The notes under the pieces: model-generated | What the model was told of the DNA's origin: nothing | Databases searched by the model: none | The model's input: only the letters and a program-made list of their open reading frames with translations | Assembly (NCBI GenBank): GCA_041875495.1 | Contig: CP112982.1 | Coordinates: 682,001 to 746,000, forward strand | Source of the DNA: Halomonas sp. CH40 | GTDB taxonomy: Bacteria > Pseudomonadota > Gammaproteobacteria > Pseudomonadales > Halomonadaceae | DNA length: 64,000 nt | Reading direction: 5' to 3' | Shown: piece after piece, positions 32,218-40,488 of the stretch | How positions within the stretch are numbered: the first letter of the stretch is position 1 | Layout: each line of letters starts with the position of its first letter | Made by a program: the position numbers and the translations under genes

Positions 32218-33687
32218 ATGCCGACACTTCCTGTACGTCCATACCGCAAAATGGCTTTTGTTTTATGTATGTTGCTGGGGTTGCTGATGCTGGGCTGGCA
32301 GGCGCTTGCCCAGAGCAGTCAAACCCAAGCCAATCAAAATAGTGCCCTGGTGATGACCATTGAGGGTGCCATTGGCCCGGCCACCAAGGATTATTTTGAG
32401 CGCGGCCTGCGCCAGGCAAGTGATGAAAATCATGCCGTAGTGATCGTCCAGCTGGATACCCCTGGCGGGTTGGTGGAAACCACACGGGATATGATCAGCG
32501 CAATGCTCAACGCGGATATCCCAGTGGTGATGTATGTGTCACCCAGCGGCGCGCGGGCGGCCAGTGCCGGTACCTATCTGCTCTACGGTAGCCATGTGGC
32601 GGCGATGGCCCCGGCCACTCATCTGGGGTCAGCCACCCCGGTGCAGATGGGCGGTGGCGGTTTGCCGGGCATAGACCCCGAAGATGAGCCGCCTTCTGAC
32701 TCTGATACCAATGAGGAATCCGCAGGTGATGACGCCGCGCAGGACGAAGCGGCGTCCGACGACCAGGCCGGGTCTGAAGATGAGGTGCGCCGTGGGGAAA
32801 ATGCCATGGAGCGCAAGGTGCTGGAAGATGCGGTGAGCTTTATCCGCGGCCTGGCTGAGCGCCATGGCCGCAATGCCGACTGGGCGGAAGAGGCGGTGCG
32901 TGACGCGGTTAACCTGACCGCTCCTGAAGCGCTGGAAAAGAACGTCATCGACGTGGTGGCCTCGGATATTGACGATCTGCTGGCGCAGATTGATGGGCGC
33001 AGCGTGGTTATGCAAAGTGGCGAACAGGTGCTGGAGACCGCTGACCTTCAGGTTGAACGCTTTGATCCTGACTGGCGTACCCAGCTGCTGTCAGTGATTA
33101 CCAACCCTAACGTGGCCTACTTTCTGATGCTGATTGGTTTCTACGGCATTATCTTTGAACTCTCAAGCCCGGGTAGCCTCTTCCCCGGTACCATTGGCGT
33201 CATCTCCCTGCTGTTGGCCCTGTTTGCCTTTCAGGTGTTGCCGATCAACTACGCGGGGCTGGCGCTGATTCTGGTGGGTATTGGCCTGATGGTGGGTGAA
33301 GCGTTAATCCCCAGCTTTGGCGTGCTGGGCGTGGGTGGTATAGCCGCTTTCGTGTTTGGCTCAGTAATGCTGATGGATGCTGAATACCTGGCCGTGTCGC
33401 TGCCCCTGATTGGCGGTATCGCCGCCCTGGCGGCTGGATTTATGCTGTGGACACTGCTTAACCTGATGCGTCTGCGTCGCAAACCAGCGCTGGGGGGTGA
33501 AGAGGAAATGCTGTATGAAGAAGCCGTGGCGCTGGAAGACTTTGAACGTAAAGGCCATGTGCGCCTGCACGGTGAGCGTTGGAATGCAGTCACCGAGGTG
33601 CCTGTGGCAGAAGGGCAGCGATTAAAGGTCATTCGCTTTGAAGGGTTGACCGTGCAGGTATCGCCAGCGCCGTTACCTGAAAAGTGA
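32218..33687 (+). CDS. NfeD family membrane serine protease (ClpP-like domain)
   Basis: 489 residues from the ATG at 32218. Signal peptide (to about 35), ClpP-class protease domain (VVIVQLDTPGGLVETTRDM; SPSGARAASAGTYLL with the catalytic Ser and GAR-ASAG pattern), then four to five helices and a C-terminal OB fold (GERWNAVTEVPVAEGQRLKV). Between about 160 and 205 is a very acidic insertion (EDEPPSDSDTNEES...). NfeD proteases act with stomatin/slipin proteins in membrane quality control; the slipin gene follows directly. Confidence 0.88.
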   Translation: MPTLPVRPYRKMAFVLCMLLGLLMLGWQALAQSSQTQANQNSALVMTIEGAIGPATKDYFERGLRQASDENHAVVIVQLDTPGGLVETTRDMISAMLNADIPVVMYVSPSGARAASAGTYLLYGSHVAAMAPATHLGSATPVQMGGGGLPGIDPEDEPPSDSDTNEESAGDDAAQDEAASDDQAGSEDEVRRGENAMERKVLEDAVSFIRGLAERHGRNADWAEEAVRDAVNLTAPEALEKNVIDVVASDIDDLLAQIDGRSVVMQSGEQVLETADLQVERFDPDWRTQLLSVITNPNVAYFLMLIGFYGIIFELSSPGSLFPGTIGVISLLLALFAFQVLPINYAGLALILVGIGLMVGEALIPSFGVLGVGGIAAFVFGSVMLMDAEYLAVSLPLIGGIAALAAGFMLWTLLNLMRLRRKPALGGEEEMLYEEAVALEDFERKGHVRLHGERWNAVTEVPVAEGQRLKVIRFEGLTVQVSPAPLPEK

Positions 33688-33742
33688 TGCCCTGAGCTAA
33701 GCTTCCACTGATAGAAAACGCAAAATACAGACGAGGTGTCCG

Positions 33743-34531
33743 ATGATTCTTTCCTATCTTGTTCCTGTTGTGCTGCTGGTGATGCTGCTGGCAGCGTCCA
33801 TTCGCATTCTGCCTGAATACAAACGCGGGGTCGTGTTCTTTCTGGGGCGTTATCAGAAGGTCAAGGGGCCGGGCCTGATCATCATTATTCCCGCCATCCA
33901 GAAAATGGAAGTGGTGGACCTGCGTGTGATCACCATGGACGTTCCCGAGCAGGATGTGATTTCCCAGGATAACGTCACCGTGAAGGTCAATGCCGTGCTC
34001 TACTTCCGGGTGGTTGACCCGGAAAAGGCCATCATTCAGGTGGAGAATTTCACCCAGGCAACCAGCCAGCTGGCGCAGACCACGCTGCGTTCGGTGCTGG
34101 GTAAGCATGATCTGGATGAAATGCTGTCCGAGCGCGACAAGCTCAACGATGATATCCAGGAAATCATCGACTCCCAGACCGAGGAATGGGGCATCAAGGT
34201 GGCCAACGTCGAGATCAAGCACGTTGACCTGGATGAGAGCATGATCCGCGCCATTGCCCGCCAGGCCGAGGCCGAGCGTGAACGGCGCGCCAAGGTGATT
34301 CACGCGGAAGGTGAACTGCAGGCCTCGCGCAAACTGGTGGAAGCCGCTAACGTCATGCAGGAAAATTCTGCCGCCCTGCAGCTGCGTTACTTGCAAACCA
34401 TGAGCGATATGAGTAACAAGAACGCATCAACCATTGTTTTCCCCTTGCCGATGGACATCATGGAGGCGTTCAAACATATGAAAGCAAAGCATGCATCCGA
34501 GGCATCCCAACCTGATAGCGGCAATCAATGA
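33743..34531 (+). CDS. Slipin/stomatin-like SPFH protein
   Basis: 262 residues. One N-terminal membrane segment, then the SPFH domain: [30 protein letters not shown] and [29 protein letters not shown] are signature slipin sequence. A helical C-terminus ([29 protein letters not shown]) drives oligomer formation. Partner of the NfeD protease 55 nt upstream; its stop overlaps the next start by 4 nt. Confidence 0.92.
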   Translation: MILSYLVPVVLLVMLLAASIRILPEYKRGVVFFLGRYQKVKGPGLIIIIPAIQKMEVVDLRVITMDVPEQDVISQDNVTVKVNAVLYFRVVDPEKAIIQVENFTQATSQLAQTTLRSVLGKHDLDEMLSERDKLNDDIQEIIDSQTEEWGIKVANVEIKHVDLDESMIRAIARQAEAERERRAKVIHAEGELQASRKLVEAANVMQENSAALQLRYLQTMSDMSNKNASTIVFPLPMDIMEAFKHMKAKHASEASQPDSGNQ

Positions 34532-35433
34532 CCGCTCCCCCCGGCCTGTCGCGCCGCCAGCAAGGGCTTTTGATGACCGCTGGCGGCGCCCTGATCATTT
34601 CCCCTGATGCACTGCTGATCAAGCTGATCAACCTGCCCGACAGCGATATCCTACTGTGGCGAGGCTTATTGACGGCGCTGGGCTTTGCCTTGATTGTCGC
34701 GCTGCGTCAGGGGCGTGGCTTTATTAATGCGTACTACCGCTGCGGCGGGGTGGGAATAGGCGTGGCGGTGCTGTTCAGCCTGTCGACCTTTGGCTTTGTG
34801 CTGGGTAACCAGTACACCAAGGGCGGTAATGTGCTGATGATATTAGCGGGTGCGCCGCTGATTGCTGCCGCGCTATCGCGCGTCTTTCTGCATGAGCGCC
34901 TGCCGCTGCGTACTTGGGTCGCGATTGGCCTGTGCCTGTTCGGCACCTCCCTGATTGTGCTGGATGATGCAGGCGCAGGCTCCTGGAAGGGCAATGCCTT
35001 TGCCCTGTTGGCTGCCACCGCTCTGGCGGCCAACTTTACCCTGTGCCGGGCACGCCCCGGTGTGGATATGAGCCCCATGCTGACCCTGGCAGGCCTGATA
35101 GTCGCTCTGGTGGCTTTTGTGGCCAGTGGCTTTGGCGCGGGGCTTTCGGCTGTGCCCGCCATGAGCGTTGTCTGGCTGGTGGTGCTGTGCCTGATGCTGT
35201 TACCGCTCGGGTTCACCCTGATTCAGCGCGGCCCCTTGTATCTGCCTGCCGCTGATGTTGGGCTCTTAATGCTCTCGGAGGTGGTCGTGGGCACGATCTG
35301 GGTGTGGTTGATCCTCAGCGAACGCCCGGCGCCCGTGGCCCTGGTGGGCGGTGCTATCGTGATCGGCACTCTGGTGGCCAAGGGGTTGATGGAACGCCGA
35401 ATTGAGATGCGGCAGCGCAGCAGGGTGCAGTGA
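34528..35433 (+). CDS. DMT (EamA) family transporter
   Basis: 301 residues with ten predicted helices in two EamA repeats (about 12-145 and 155-290). The ends of each half show the family pattern ([41 protein letters not shown]). Starts inside the slipin stop codon (ATGA), so is translated with it. Exported compound unknown. Confidence 0.85.
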   Translation: MTAPPGLSRRQQGLLMTAGGALIISPDALLIKLINLPDSDILLWRGLLTALGFALIVALRQGRGFINAYYRCGGVGIGVAVLFSLSTFGFVLGNQYTKGGNVLMILAGAPLIAAALSRVFLHERLPLRTWVAIGLCLFGTSLIVLDDAGAGSWKGNAFALLAATALAANFTLCRARPGVDMSPMLTLAGLIVALVAFVASGFGAGLSAVPAMSVVWLVVLCLMLLPLGFTLIQRGPLYLPAADVGLLMLSEVVVGTIWVWLILSERPAPVALVGGAIVIGTLVAKGLMERRIEMRQRSRVQ

Positions 35434-35847
35434 CGGCTATTTGCTGCTAAACTCTTGCGCCTTTCATCGGCGCTGTTGGTAACCCTTGCTCAGCGTTGGC
35501 TTCATTCGGCACAAATGGCATCCATGATGGCACCTGCTTTTCGCGATACTGTTTTTATTAAGACAGCTTTTTTCAAGACAGCGCTTTCAGGGTTGATGAC
35601 TCCACCCTAGCGCTTTCCTTCCTTTGCAAGCAATTCCTGCCTGGCGTTCACTGCGCTGTCACGGCGGTATGCCACGCTTGCGCCAAAAAATTGGCTTCTG
35701 CCCGAACGTCTGGCATTCGCCCAATCCGTTGGCTTGTCTTCATCCTGTGTGCTTTTTGTTAAGCCGTTTAACGCGGCCTTGATACGTCTTTGCAAAGGCA
35801 GTGTCATCGGTCGACTCAATCACCGTTCGATAACCCTGGACCCCCTG
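35434..35847. other. Intergenic region before the SulP-UspA pair (about 410 nt)
   Basis: No gene recognised. AAGACAGC occurs twice near 35560-35585. A GTG-to-ATG extension of the SulP frame exists but lacks family homology. Presumably holds the SulP promoter. Confidence 0.45.
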
Positions 35848-37338
35848 ATGTACGAAAAATTCAAACTTTCCTGGCTCTCCAATCTCAAGGGCGACACTCT
35901 TTCTGGTCTTGTGGTGGCGCTGGCGTTGATTCCCGAGGCGATTGCCTTCTCAATTATTGCTGGCGTTGACCCCAAGGTCGGCCTTTATGCCTCTTTTGCC
36001 ATCTGTGTGATTATCGCCTTTACGGGTGGCCGCTCAGGCATGATCTCTGCAGCCACCGGTGCCATGGCGCTGTTGATGATTACTCTGGTTAAAGAGCACG
36101 GGCTTGAATACCTGCTGGCGGCCACTTTGCTGACGGGTGTGCTGCAGATTATCGCCGGTTACCTGCGTTTAGCGGATCTGATGCGCTTTGTGTCGCGTTC
36201 GGTGGTCACCGGTTTTGTCAACGCTCTGGCGATCCTGATCTTTATGGCCCAGCTGCCGGAATTGACCGGCGTCACCTGGCATGTCTATGCCATGACGCTG
36301 GCTGGCCTGGCGATTATCTACGGCTTCCCCTATGTGCCGGTAGTGGGCAGGGCGATTCCTTCCCCCTTGGTGTGCATCGTTGTGTTGACAGCGGTTTATA
36401 TGCTCACCGGCATGGAAATTCGCAGCGTGGGTGATATGGGTGAATTGCCCGATACGCTGCCGGTCTTCCTGTGGCCAGACGTGCCGCTGAACCTTGAAAC
36501 CCTGATGATCATCTTGCCTTATTCGGTCATGTTGGCCGTGGTGGGGCTGCTTGAATCGATGATGACAGCCACCATTGTCGATGACCTGACCGACACCAAA
36601 AGCGACAAGAACCGCGAGTGTAAAGGCCAGGGGATTGCCAATATCGGTTCCGGCCTGATCGGCGGTATGGCCGGTTGCGCGATGATTGGCCAGTCGGTGA
36701 TCAATATCAAATCCGGCGGTCGTCGGCGGCTATCCACCCTGATTGCCGGGGTTGCCTTGCTGATGATGGTAGTGTTCCTGGCAGACTGGGTCTCGCAGAT
36801 TCCTATGGCCGCCCTGGTGGCAGTGATGATCATGGTCTCGATCGGTACCTTCAGCTGGGAATCAATCCGCGATCTGAAAAAGCATCCAATGAGCACCAAC
36901 ATGGTCATGCTGGCGACCGTTGCCGTTACCGTAGGGACGCATAATCTGGCGATTGGTGTCTTTGTCGGTGTGCTGCTGGCAGCGATGAACTTTGCCAACA
37001 AGGTCGGCAATATTCTTTATATCGGCTCGAAAGAAGTGAAGTCGGGCGTTGAGCGCGAATACGAGATTGTCGGCCAAGTGTTTTTTGCCTCATCTGAGCG
37101 CTTTGGTAATGCTTTCGATTTCAAGGAAAGTATTGATAAAGTGACTATCAATCTGACCCGTGCCCACTTCTGGGACATTACCGCCGTGCAGGCGCTGGAC
37201 AGGGTGGTGATCAAGTTCCGCCGTGAAGGTGCCGAGGTTGAGATCATCGGCCTGAACGAGGCCAGTGCCACCATTGTTGACCGCTACGCGGTGCACGATG
37301 ATCCTGAAGCCGTCGAAAAACTGATGGGTGGCCACTAA
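35848..37338 (+). CDS. SulP family anion transporter with STAS domain
   Basis: 496 residues from the ATG at 35848. [35 protein letters not shown] is the SulP N-terminal signature; [35 protein letters not shown] is the conserved second motif. A shortened STAS domain closes the protein (about 415-490, with [15 protein letters not shown]). This subgroup includes bicarbonate and sulfate carriers. A UspA-type gene starts 26 nt downstream and is probably co-transcribed. Confidence 0.88.
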   Translation: MYEKFKLSWLSNLKGDTLSGLVVALALIPEAIAFSIIAGVDPKVGLYASFAICVIIAFTGGRSGMISAATGAMALLMITLVKEHGLEYLLAATLLTGVLQIIAGYLRLADLMRFVSRSVVTGFVNALAILIFMAQLPELTGVTWHVYAMTLAGLAIIYGFPYVPVVGRAIPSPLVCIVVLTAVYMLTGMEIRSVGDMGELPDTLPVFLWPDVPLNLETLMIILPYSVMLAVVGLLESMMTATIVDDLTDTKSDKNRECKGQGIANIGSGLIGGMAGCAMIGQSVINIKSGGRRRLSTLIAGVALLMMVVFLADWVSQIPMAALVAVMIMVSIGTFSWESIRDLKKHPMSTNMVMLATVAVTVGTHNLAIGVFVGVLLAAMNFANKVGNILYIGSKEVKSGVEREYEIVGQVFFASSERFGNAFDFKESIDKVTINLTRAHFWDITAVQALDRVVIKFRREGAEVEIIGLNEASATIVDRYAVHDDPEAVEKLMGGH

Positions 37339-37364
37339 GCCATCCTGCAGCCGAGGAGTGTGAG

Positions 37365-38225
37365 ATGTCAGATCATGTAATGGCCGCCATTGACGGTTCC
37401 AGTTTTTCAGAAAACGTCTGTGATTACGCCGCCTGGGCCAGCCTGGCGCTGGATGCCCCCCTGGTGTTTGTACACGTGGTGGATAACCACTCGGACGTGC
37501 CGGATGACGCGAATCTTTCCGGTAACCTGCGCTTTGGCGCCCGTGAACGCCTGATGAAAGAGCTTTCCGATCTTGACGAAAAGCGCGCCAAGATCAACCG
37601 TGAACAGGGCAAGCTGATGCTGGAAGCGGCTCGTGACCGGGCGATTGAGGATGGCGTCAGCGACCCCCAGACCCGTCAGCGCAACGGCACCCTGGTGGAA
37701 ACCCTGGTCGAGCTGGAAAAAGACGTGCGCCTTTTAGTCGTCGGCAAGCGCGGCGAAAAGGCGGATCAGGCCACTGGCCACCTGGGCTCCAACCTGGAAC
37801 GCGTGGTGCGTGAAATGCACCGCCCCATTCTGATGGTGCCGAGTGCCAAGTTCAAAACGCCAGAAAGCGTGATGATGGCCTTTGATGGCAGCAAGACCGC
37901 CCGTAAAGGCGTCGAGATGCTGGCCAAAAGCCCGCTGTTCAATAAAGCCGTTTGCCATGTGGTGATTATCGGCGCGGATACCGCTGAAAACCGCTCCCAG
38001 CTGGAATGGGCGCTGAGCACCTTGCGCGATGGTGGCCATGACGCTGAAGGCGCCATCCGCGCTGGTGATGTCGAAGCCACCCTGCACGCCTACGAGCAGG
38101 AAAACGCCATCGACATGATGGTGATGGGCGCCTACGGACATTCGCGCATCCGCCATCTGCTGATTGGCAGCACTACCACTGAGATGCTGCGCAACAGCCA
38201 TATCCCGGTGCTGATCTTGCGCTGA
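37365..38225 (+). CDS. Tandem universal stress protein (UspA-like)
   Basis: 286 residues, two Usp domains (about 1-150 and 155-285). The second keeps the ATP-binding motif MGAYGHSRIRHLLIGSTTTEML (GxxG-9x-GS/T); the first has VVGKRGEKADQATGHLGSNLERV. It likely senses ATP/AMP status. Cotranscription with the SulP carrier suggests regulation of that transporter under stress. A terminator follows at 38260. Confidence 0.9.
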   Translation: MSDHVMAAIDGSSFSENVCDYAAWASLALDAPLVFVHVVDNHSDVPDDANLSGNLRFGARERLMKELSDLDEKRAKINREQGKLMLEAARDRAIEDGVSDPQTRQRNGTLVETLVELEKDVRLLVVGKRGEKADQATGHLGSNLERVVREMHRPILMVPSAKFKTPESVMMAFDGSKTARKGVEMLAKSPLFNKAVCHVVIIGADTAENRSQLEWALSTLRDGGHDAEGAIRAGDVEATLHAYEQENAIDMMVMGAYGHSRIRHLLIGSTTTEMLRNSHIPVLILR

Positions 38226-38259
38226 TATTAATGGATTAACCTGGGAAAGTTCTTGTGTT

Positions 38260-38292
38260 CACCAGTCCTATGATTAAGGGCTGGTGATTTTC
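38260..38292 (+). terminator. Terminator of the SulP-UspA operon
   Basis: CACCAGTCCT / AGGGCTGGTG form a 10-bp stem with one G-T pair, followed by ATTTTCT. Confidence 0.7.
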
Positions 38293-38431
38293 TGCTTGTT
38301 CCTTTCCTGCTTTGCCCTTGCTGGACTGCTTTCCATTCAATGGTGCCTCCAGGCGGCACTGTTATCTCTCACCTCAAATCCCTCTTATTAATAATTGTAT
38401 TCAGTTTTTTCTAATTAAATGACATAAGATG

Positions 38432-38463
38432 CATTAGAACACTTTAATTAAACGTGTCTAATG
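38432..38463. promoter_or_regulatory. Putative operator of the pilus operon
   Basis: CATTAGAACAC and GTGTCTAATG form an inverted repeat (one bulged base) around TTTAATTAAAC, 55-85 nt upstream of the pilin gene in a markedly AT-rich stretch (38385-38465). It is a candidate regulator or H-NS-type binding region. Confidence 0.5.
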
Positions 38464-38516
38464 TTACAGATGGCTGGTGAAAAGCATTCAGTTTGCTAAC
38501 CAGCAAGGAGAAATCC

Positions 38517-39101
38517 ATGAAAAAACTCTATACGGCTTCTGCTATTGCTGCGGCGCTGCTTAGTGCGCCCCTGGCTGGTCAGGCGGCAACCGGTCAAACC
38601 AGTGTTTCTTTCGATCTACCGGGCATCATCATTCTTCATTATGTCAGCGACGTGACCTTTGATGTGCCCGCCAGCTACTTTGGTGGCGCTGATCAGGCTT
38701 TTGATGACAGCGCAGCCAAGACACTAATAAACGATTTTGATGACAATGCTAGCGTAGATATAACAGGTGGCCCGTCAGAAGCAGATATTGACGCAGTTAC
38801 CGCCTTCATTCGCGATGCCTGGGCGGTACGCTCTATGTCTAGCACTGGTCAATCTCAGGTTAAAATCACTCTGGATACGGCCACAGCGAGCCATTCTACT
38901 GCAGGTAGCATTGCGCTTAGCAACGCCCAGGTCAGTGCGGACGGCACCACCTTTGGGGTTACCACACCCTTTGCTTCTCCTGGTATGAGTAGAAATAACG
39001 CTGAGTATGGTGATGTCAGCCTTGATCTTGATATGACCAATGCGACCTCTGCAGGTATTTATACGGGCGCTCAGTATACCATCGAAGCTACCAACATCTG
39101 A
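38517..39101 (+). CDS. Major pilin-like subunit of a chaperone-usher pilus
   Basis: 194 residues from the ATG at 38517, with AAGGAGAAATCC before it. Signal peptide MKKLYTASAIAAALLSAPLAGQAA. The mature part is beta-rich with alternating hydrophobics and a C-terminal strand (GAQYTIEATNI) of donor-strand type. No Cys in the mature protein, unlike type 1 pilins. First of four co-directional genes; shaft role assigned by position. Confidence 0.75.
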   Translation: MKKLYTASAIAAALLSAPLAGQAATGQTSVSFDLPGIIILHYVSDVTFDVPASYFGGADQAFDDSAAKTLINDFDDNASVDITGGPSEADIDAVTAFIRDAWAVRSMSSTGQSQVKITLDTATASHSTAGSIALSNAQVSADGTTFGVTTPFASPGMSRNNAEYGDVSLDLDMTNATSAGIYTGAQYTIEATNI

Positions 39102-39115
39102 TTGATGAGCTGGCG

Positions 39116-39727
39116 ATGCCTCTTCTGTCACTGACAAAAAGCGTCAGAAAACCAAGCCACCTGTGCCTTAGCGCAGTGTGGCTTTTTTATGGTGTGGTGT
39201 TCAGCTTGTGGTCATCCAGTGCCTCAGCGGCACAGGGTTGCCAAGGAAAGAAACTCAACATCAATGGCAATGGCCTGGATTTCGGACAAATATCCCCTGG
39301 GCAGCTTGGGCTTTCTTCCTATGATATGGCGCTGGGTGCATCACCAACAGGGCCCACTCAGGTCAGTGGCCCCAGGCAAATCGAGATATTGCTGGATGGG
39401 GCGGTCTATTCAGATATGCCTGTATGGCTGACGCCAGAGCTTGTATCAATCAATGACTGGGACTGGCGCTGCCGTATGAAAAGTCCTGTCAATGGCAACA
39501 ATATAGTGGTGAATTATCAACTTAGCGCGGCATCCGGGCAAAGTGGTGGTTTAAGTATTGGTGGGCAATTTATACCAGTGACTCTGGAAACAGATATTTC
39601 TGTTACTCCATTTAATCCTCAATTTGTTGAGGTGATAGGACGCATCCGCGCTTATCCGGATCTATCAGATCTGACTGTGGCCGGTGATGCGCAAGGAACG
39701 CTACAGATTGAGGTTTATGAACAATGA
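39116..39727 (+). CDS. Second pilus subunit (minor pilin or tip candidate)
   Basis: 203 residues with signal segment LSAVWLFYGVVFSLWSSSASAAQ. Contains LDFGQISPGQLGLSS and ends in a strand LQIEVYEQ, both pilin-like features; two Cys (in AQGCQGK and WRCRMK) may form a disulfide. Shorter than the 350-residue two-domain tip adhesins of CS1-type pili. Overlaps the chaperone start by 4 nt. Confidence 0.65.
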   Translation: MPLLSLTKSVRKPSHLCLSAVWLFYGVVFSLWSSSASAAQGCQGKKLNINGNGLDFGQISPGQLGLSSYDMALGASPTGPTQVSGPRQIEILLDGAVYSDMPVWLTPELVSINDWDWRCRMKSPVNGNNIVVNYQLSAASGQSGGLSIGGQFIPVTLETDISVTPFNPQFVEVIGRIRAYPDLSDLTVAGDAQGTLQIEVYEQ

Positions 39728-40488
39728 AGCTTCTTATCTTCCTGGGTATCCTGCTCGCCAGCTTAGCTGGCCAGTCGCTGGCCCAAGCGCCCGCTCAGAT
39801 TTCAGTTTCCCCGGATGTCTTCCGGATCGATATAGATGACAACCGCCCTCATTCTTTGACGGTGATGAATCTTTCAGACCGAACTATTGAGGCCACCACC
39901 AGCGTTTCAGGCTGGACGCTGGAAAATGATCAGGTGGTCCCGACGCCGCCCACTCCCGCAAGCCTGGATCAGTGGATCATACTCAACCCGGTTGATATGA
40001 AAATTGCCCCGGGCGAGAGTCAGATCGTGCGCTTTGCTATCCGTCCTTCTTCCGAGCCTAAAAGGGGGGAGCATAGCGCCATGCTATGGATTCAGGAAAA
40101 GCATGCTATGGCCCCCTCGCGAATGGTGAAGGCACGTTTTCGTATTGGCGTGGCTATTTATGCAGATAAAAATCCGGTGGAGCGGGCAGGGCAGTTTATC
40201 GCCGCCCATATTGAGCCAGATAAAAACCGGCTGAAGCTGGAGTTCTCCAACCAGGGTAATGCCCATGATCGACCCTCTGGAACTGTGACGCTGGAAAACC
40301 GTAACAACCAACAGCAAGCGCCCATTACCCTGTCATTGCCCAAGCGCCCGATATTGCCTGGCAAGAAGGCGTCGCAATACGTCTTGCTGCCCACGCTGCC
40401 AACGGGCACCTACCTGCTGACGTTGGAAGGTCACTTCTATGACCGTCAACGCGTCTTCCAGCAGCAGATGGAGTTCAGGGCTCCCTAA
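39724..40488 (+). CDS. PapD-like periplasmic pilus chaperone
   Basis: 254 residues, signal peptide MKLLIFLGILLASLAGQSLAQ. Two Ig-like domains: ISVSPDVFRIDID...TVMNLSDRTIEATTSVSGW is the first, and IAPGESQIVRFAIRP with the strand VKARFRIGVAIYA is the G1/F1 region that donates a strand to pilins. It folds subunits and delivers them to the usher, whose ATG follows the stop directly. Confidence 0.85.
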   Translation: MKLLIFLGILLASLAGQSLAQAPAQISVSPDVFRIDIDDNRPHSLTVMNLSDRTIEATTSVSGWTLENDQVVPTPPTPASLDQWIILNPVDMKIAPGESQIVRFAIRPSSEPKRGEHSAMLWIQEKHAMAPSRMVKARFRIGVAIYADKNPVERAGQFIAAHIEPDKNRLKLEFSNQGNAHDRPSGTVTLENRNNQQQAPITLSLPKRPILPGKKASQYVLLPTLPTGTYLLTLEGHFYDRQRVFQQQMEFRAP

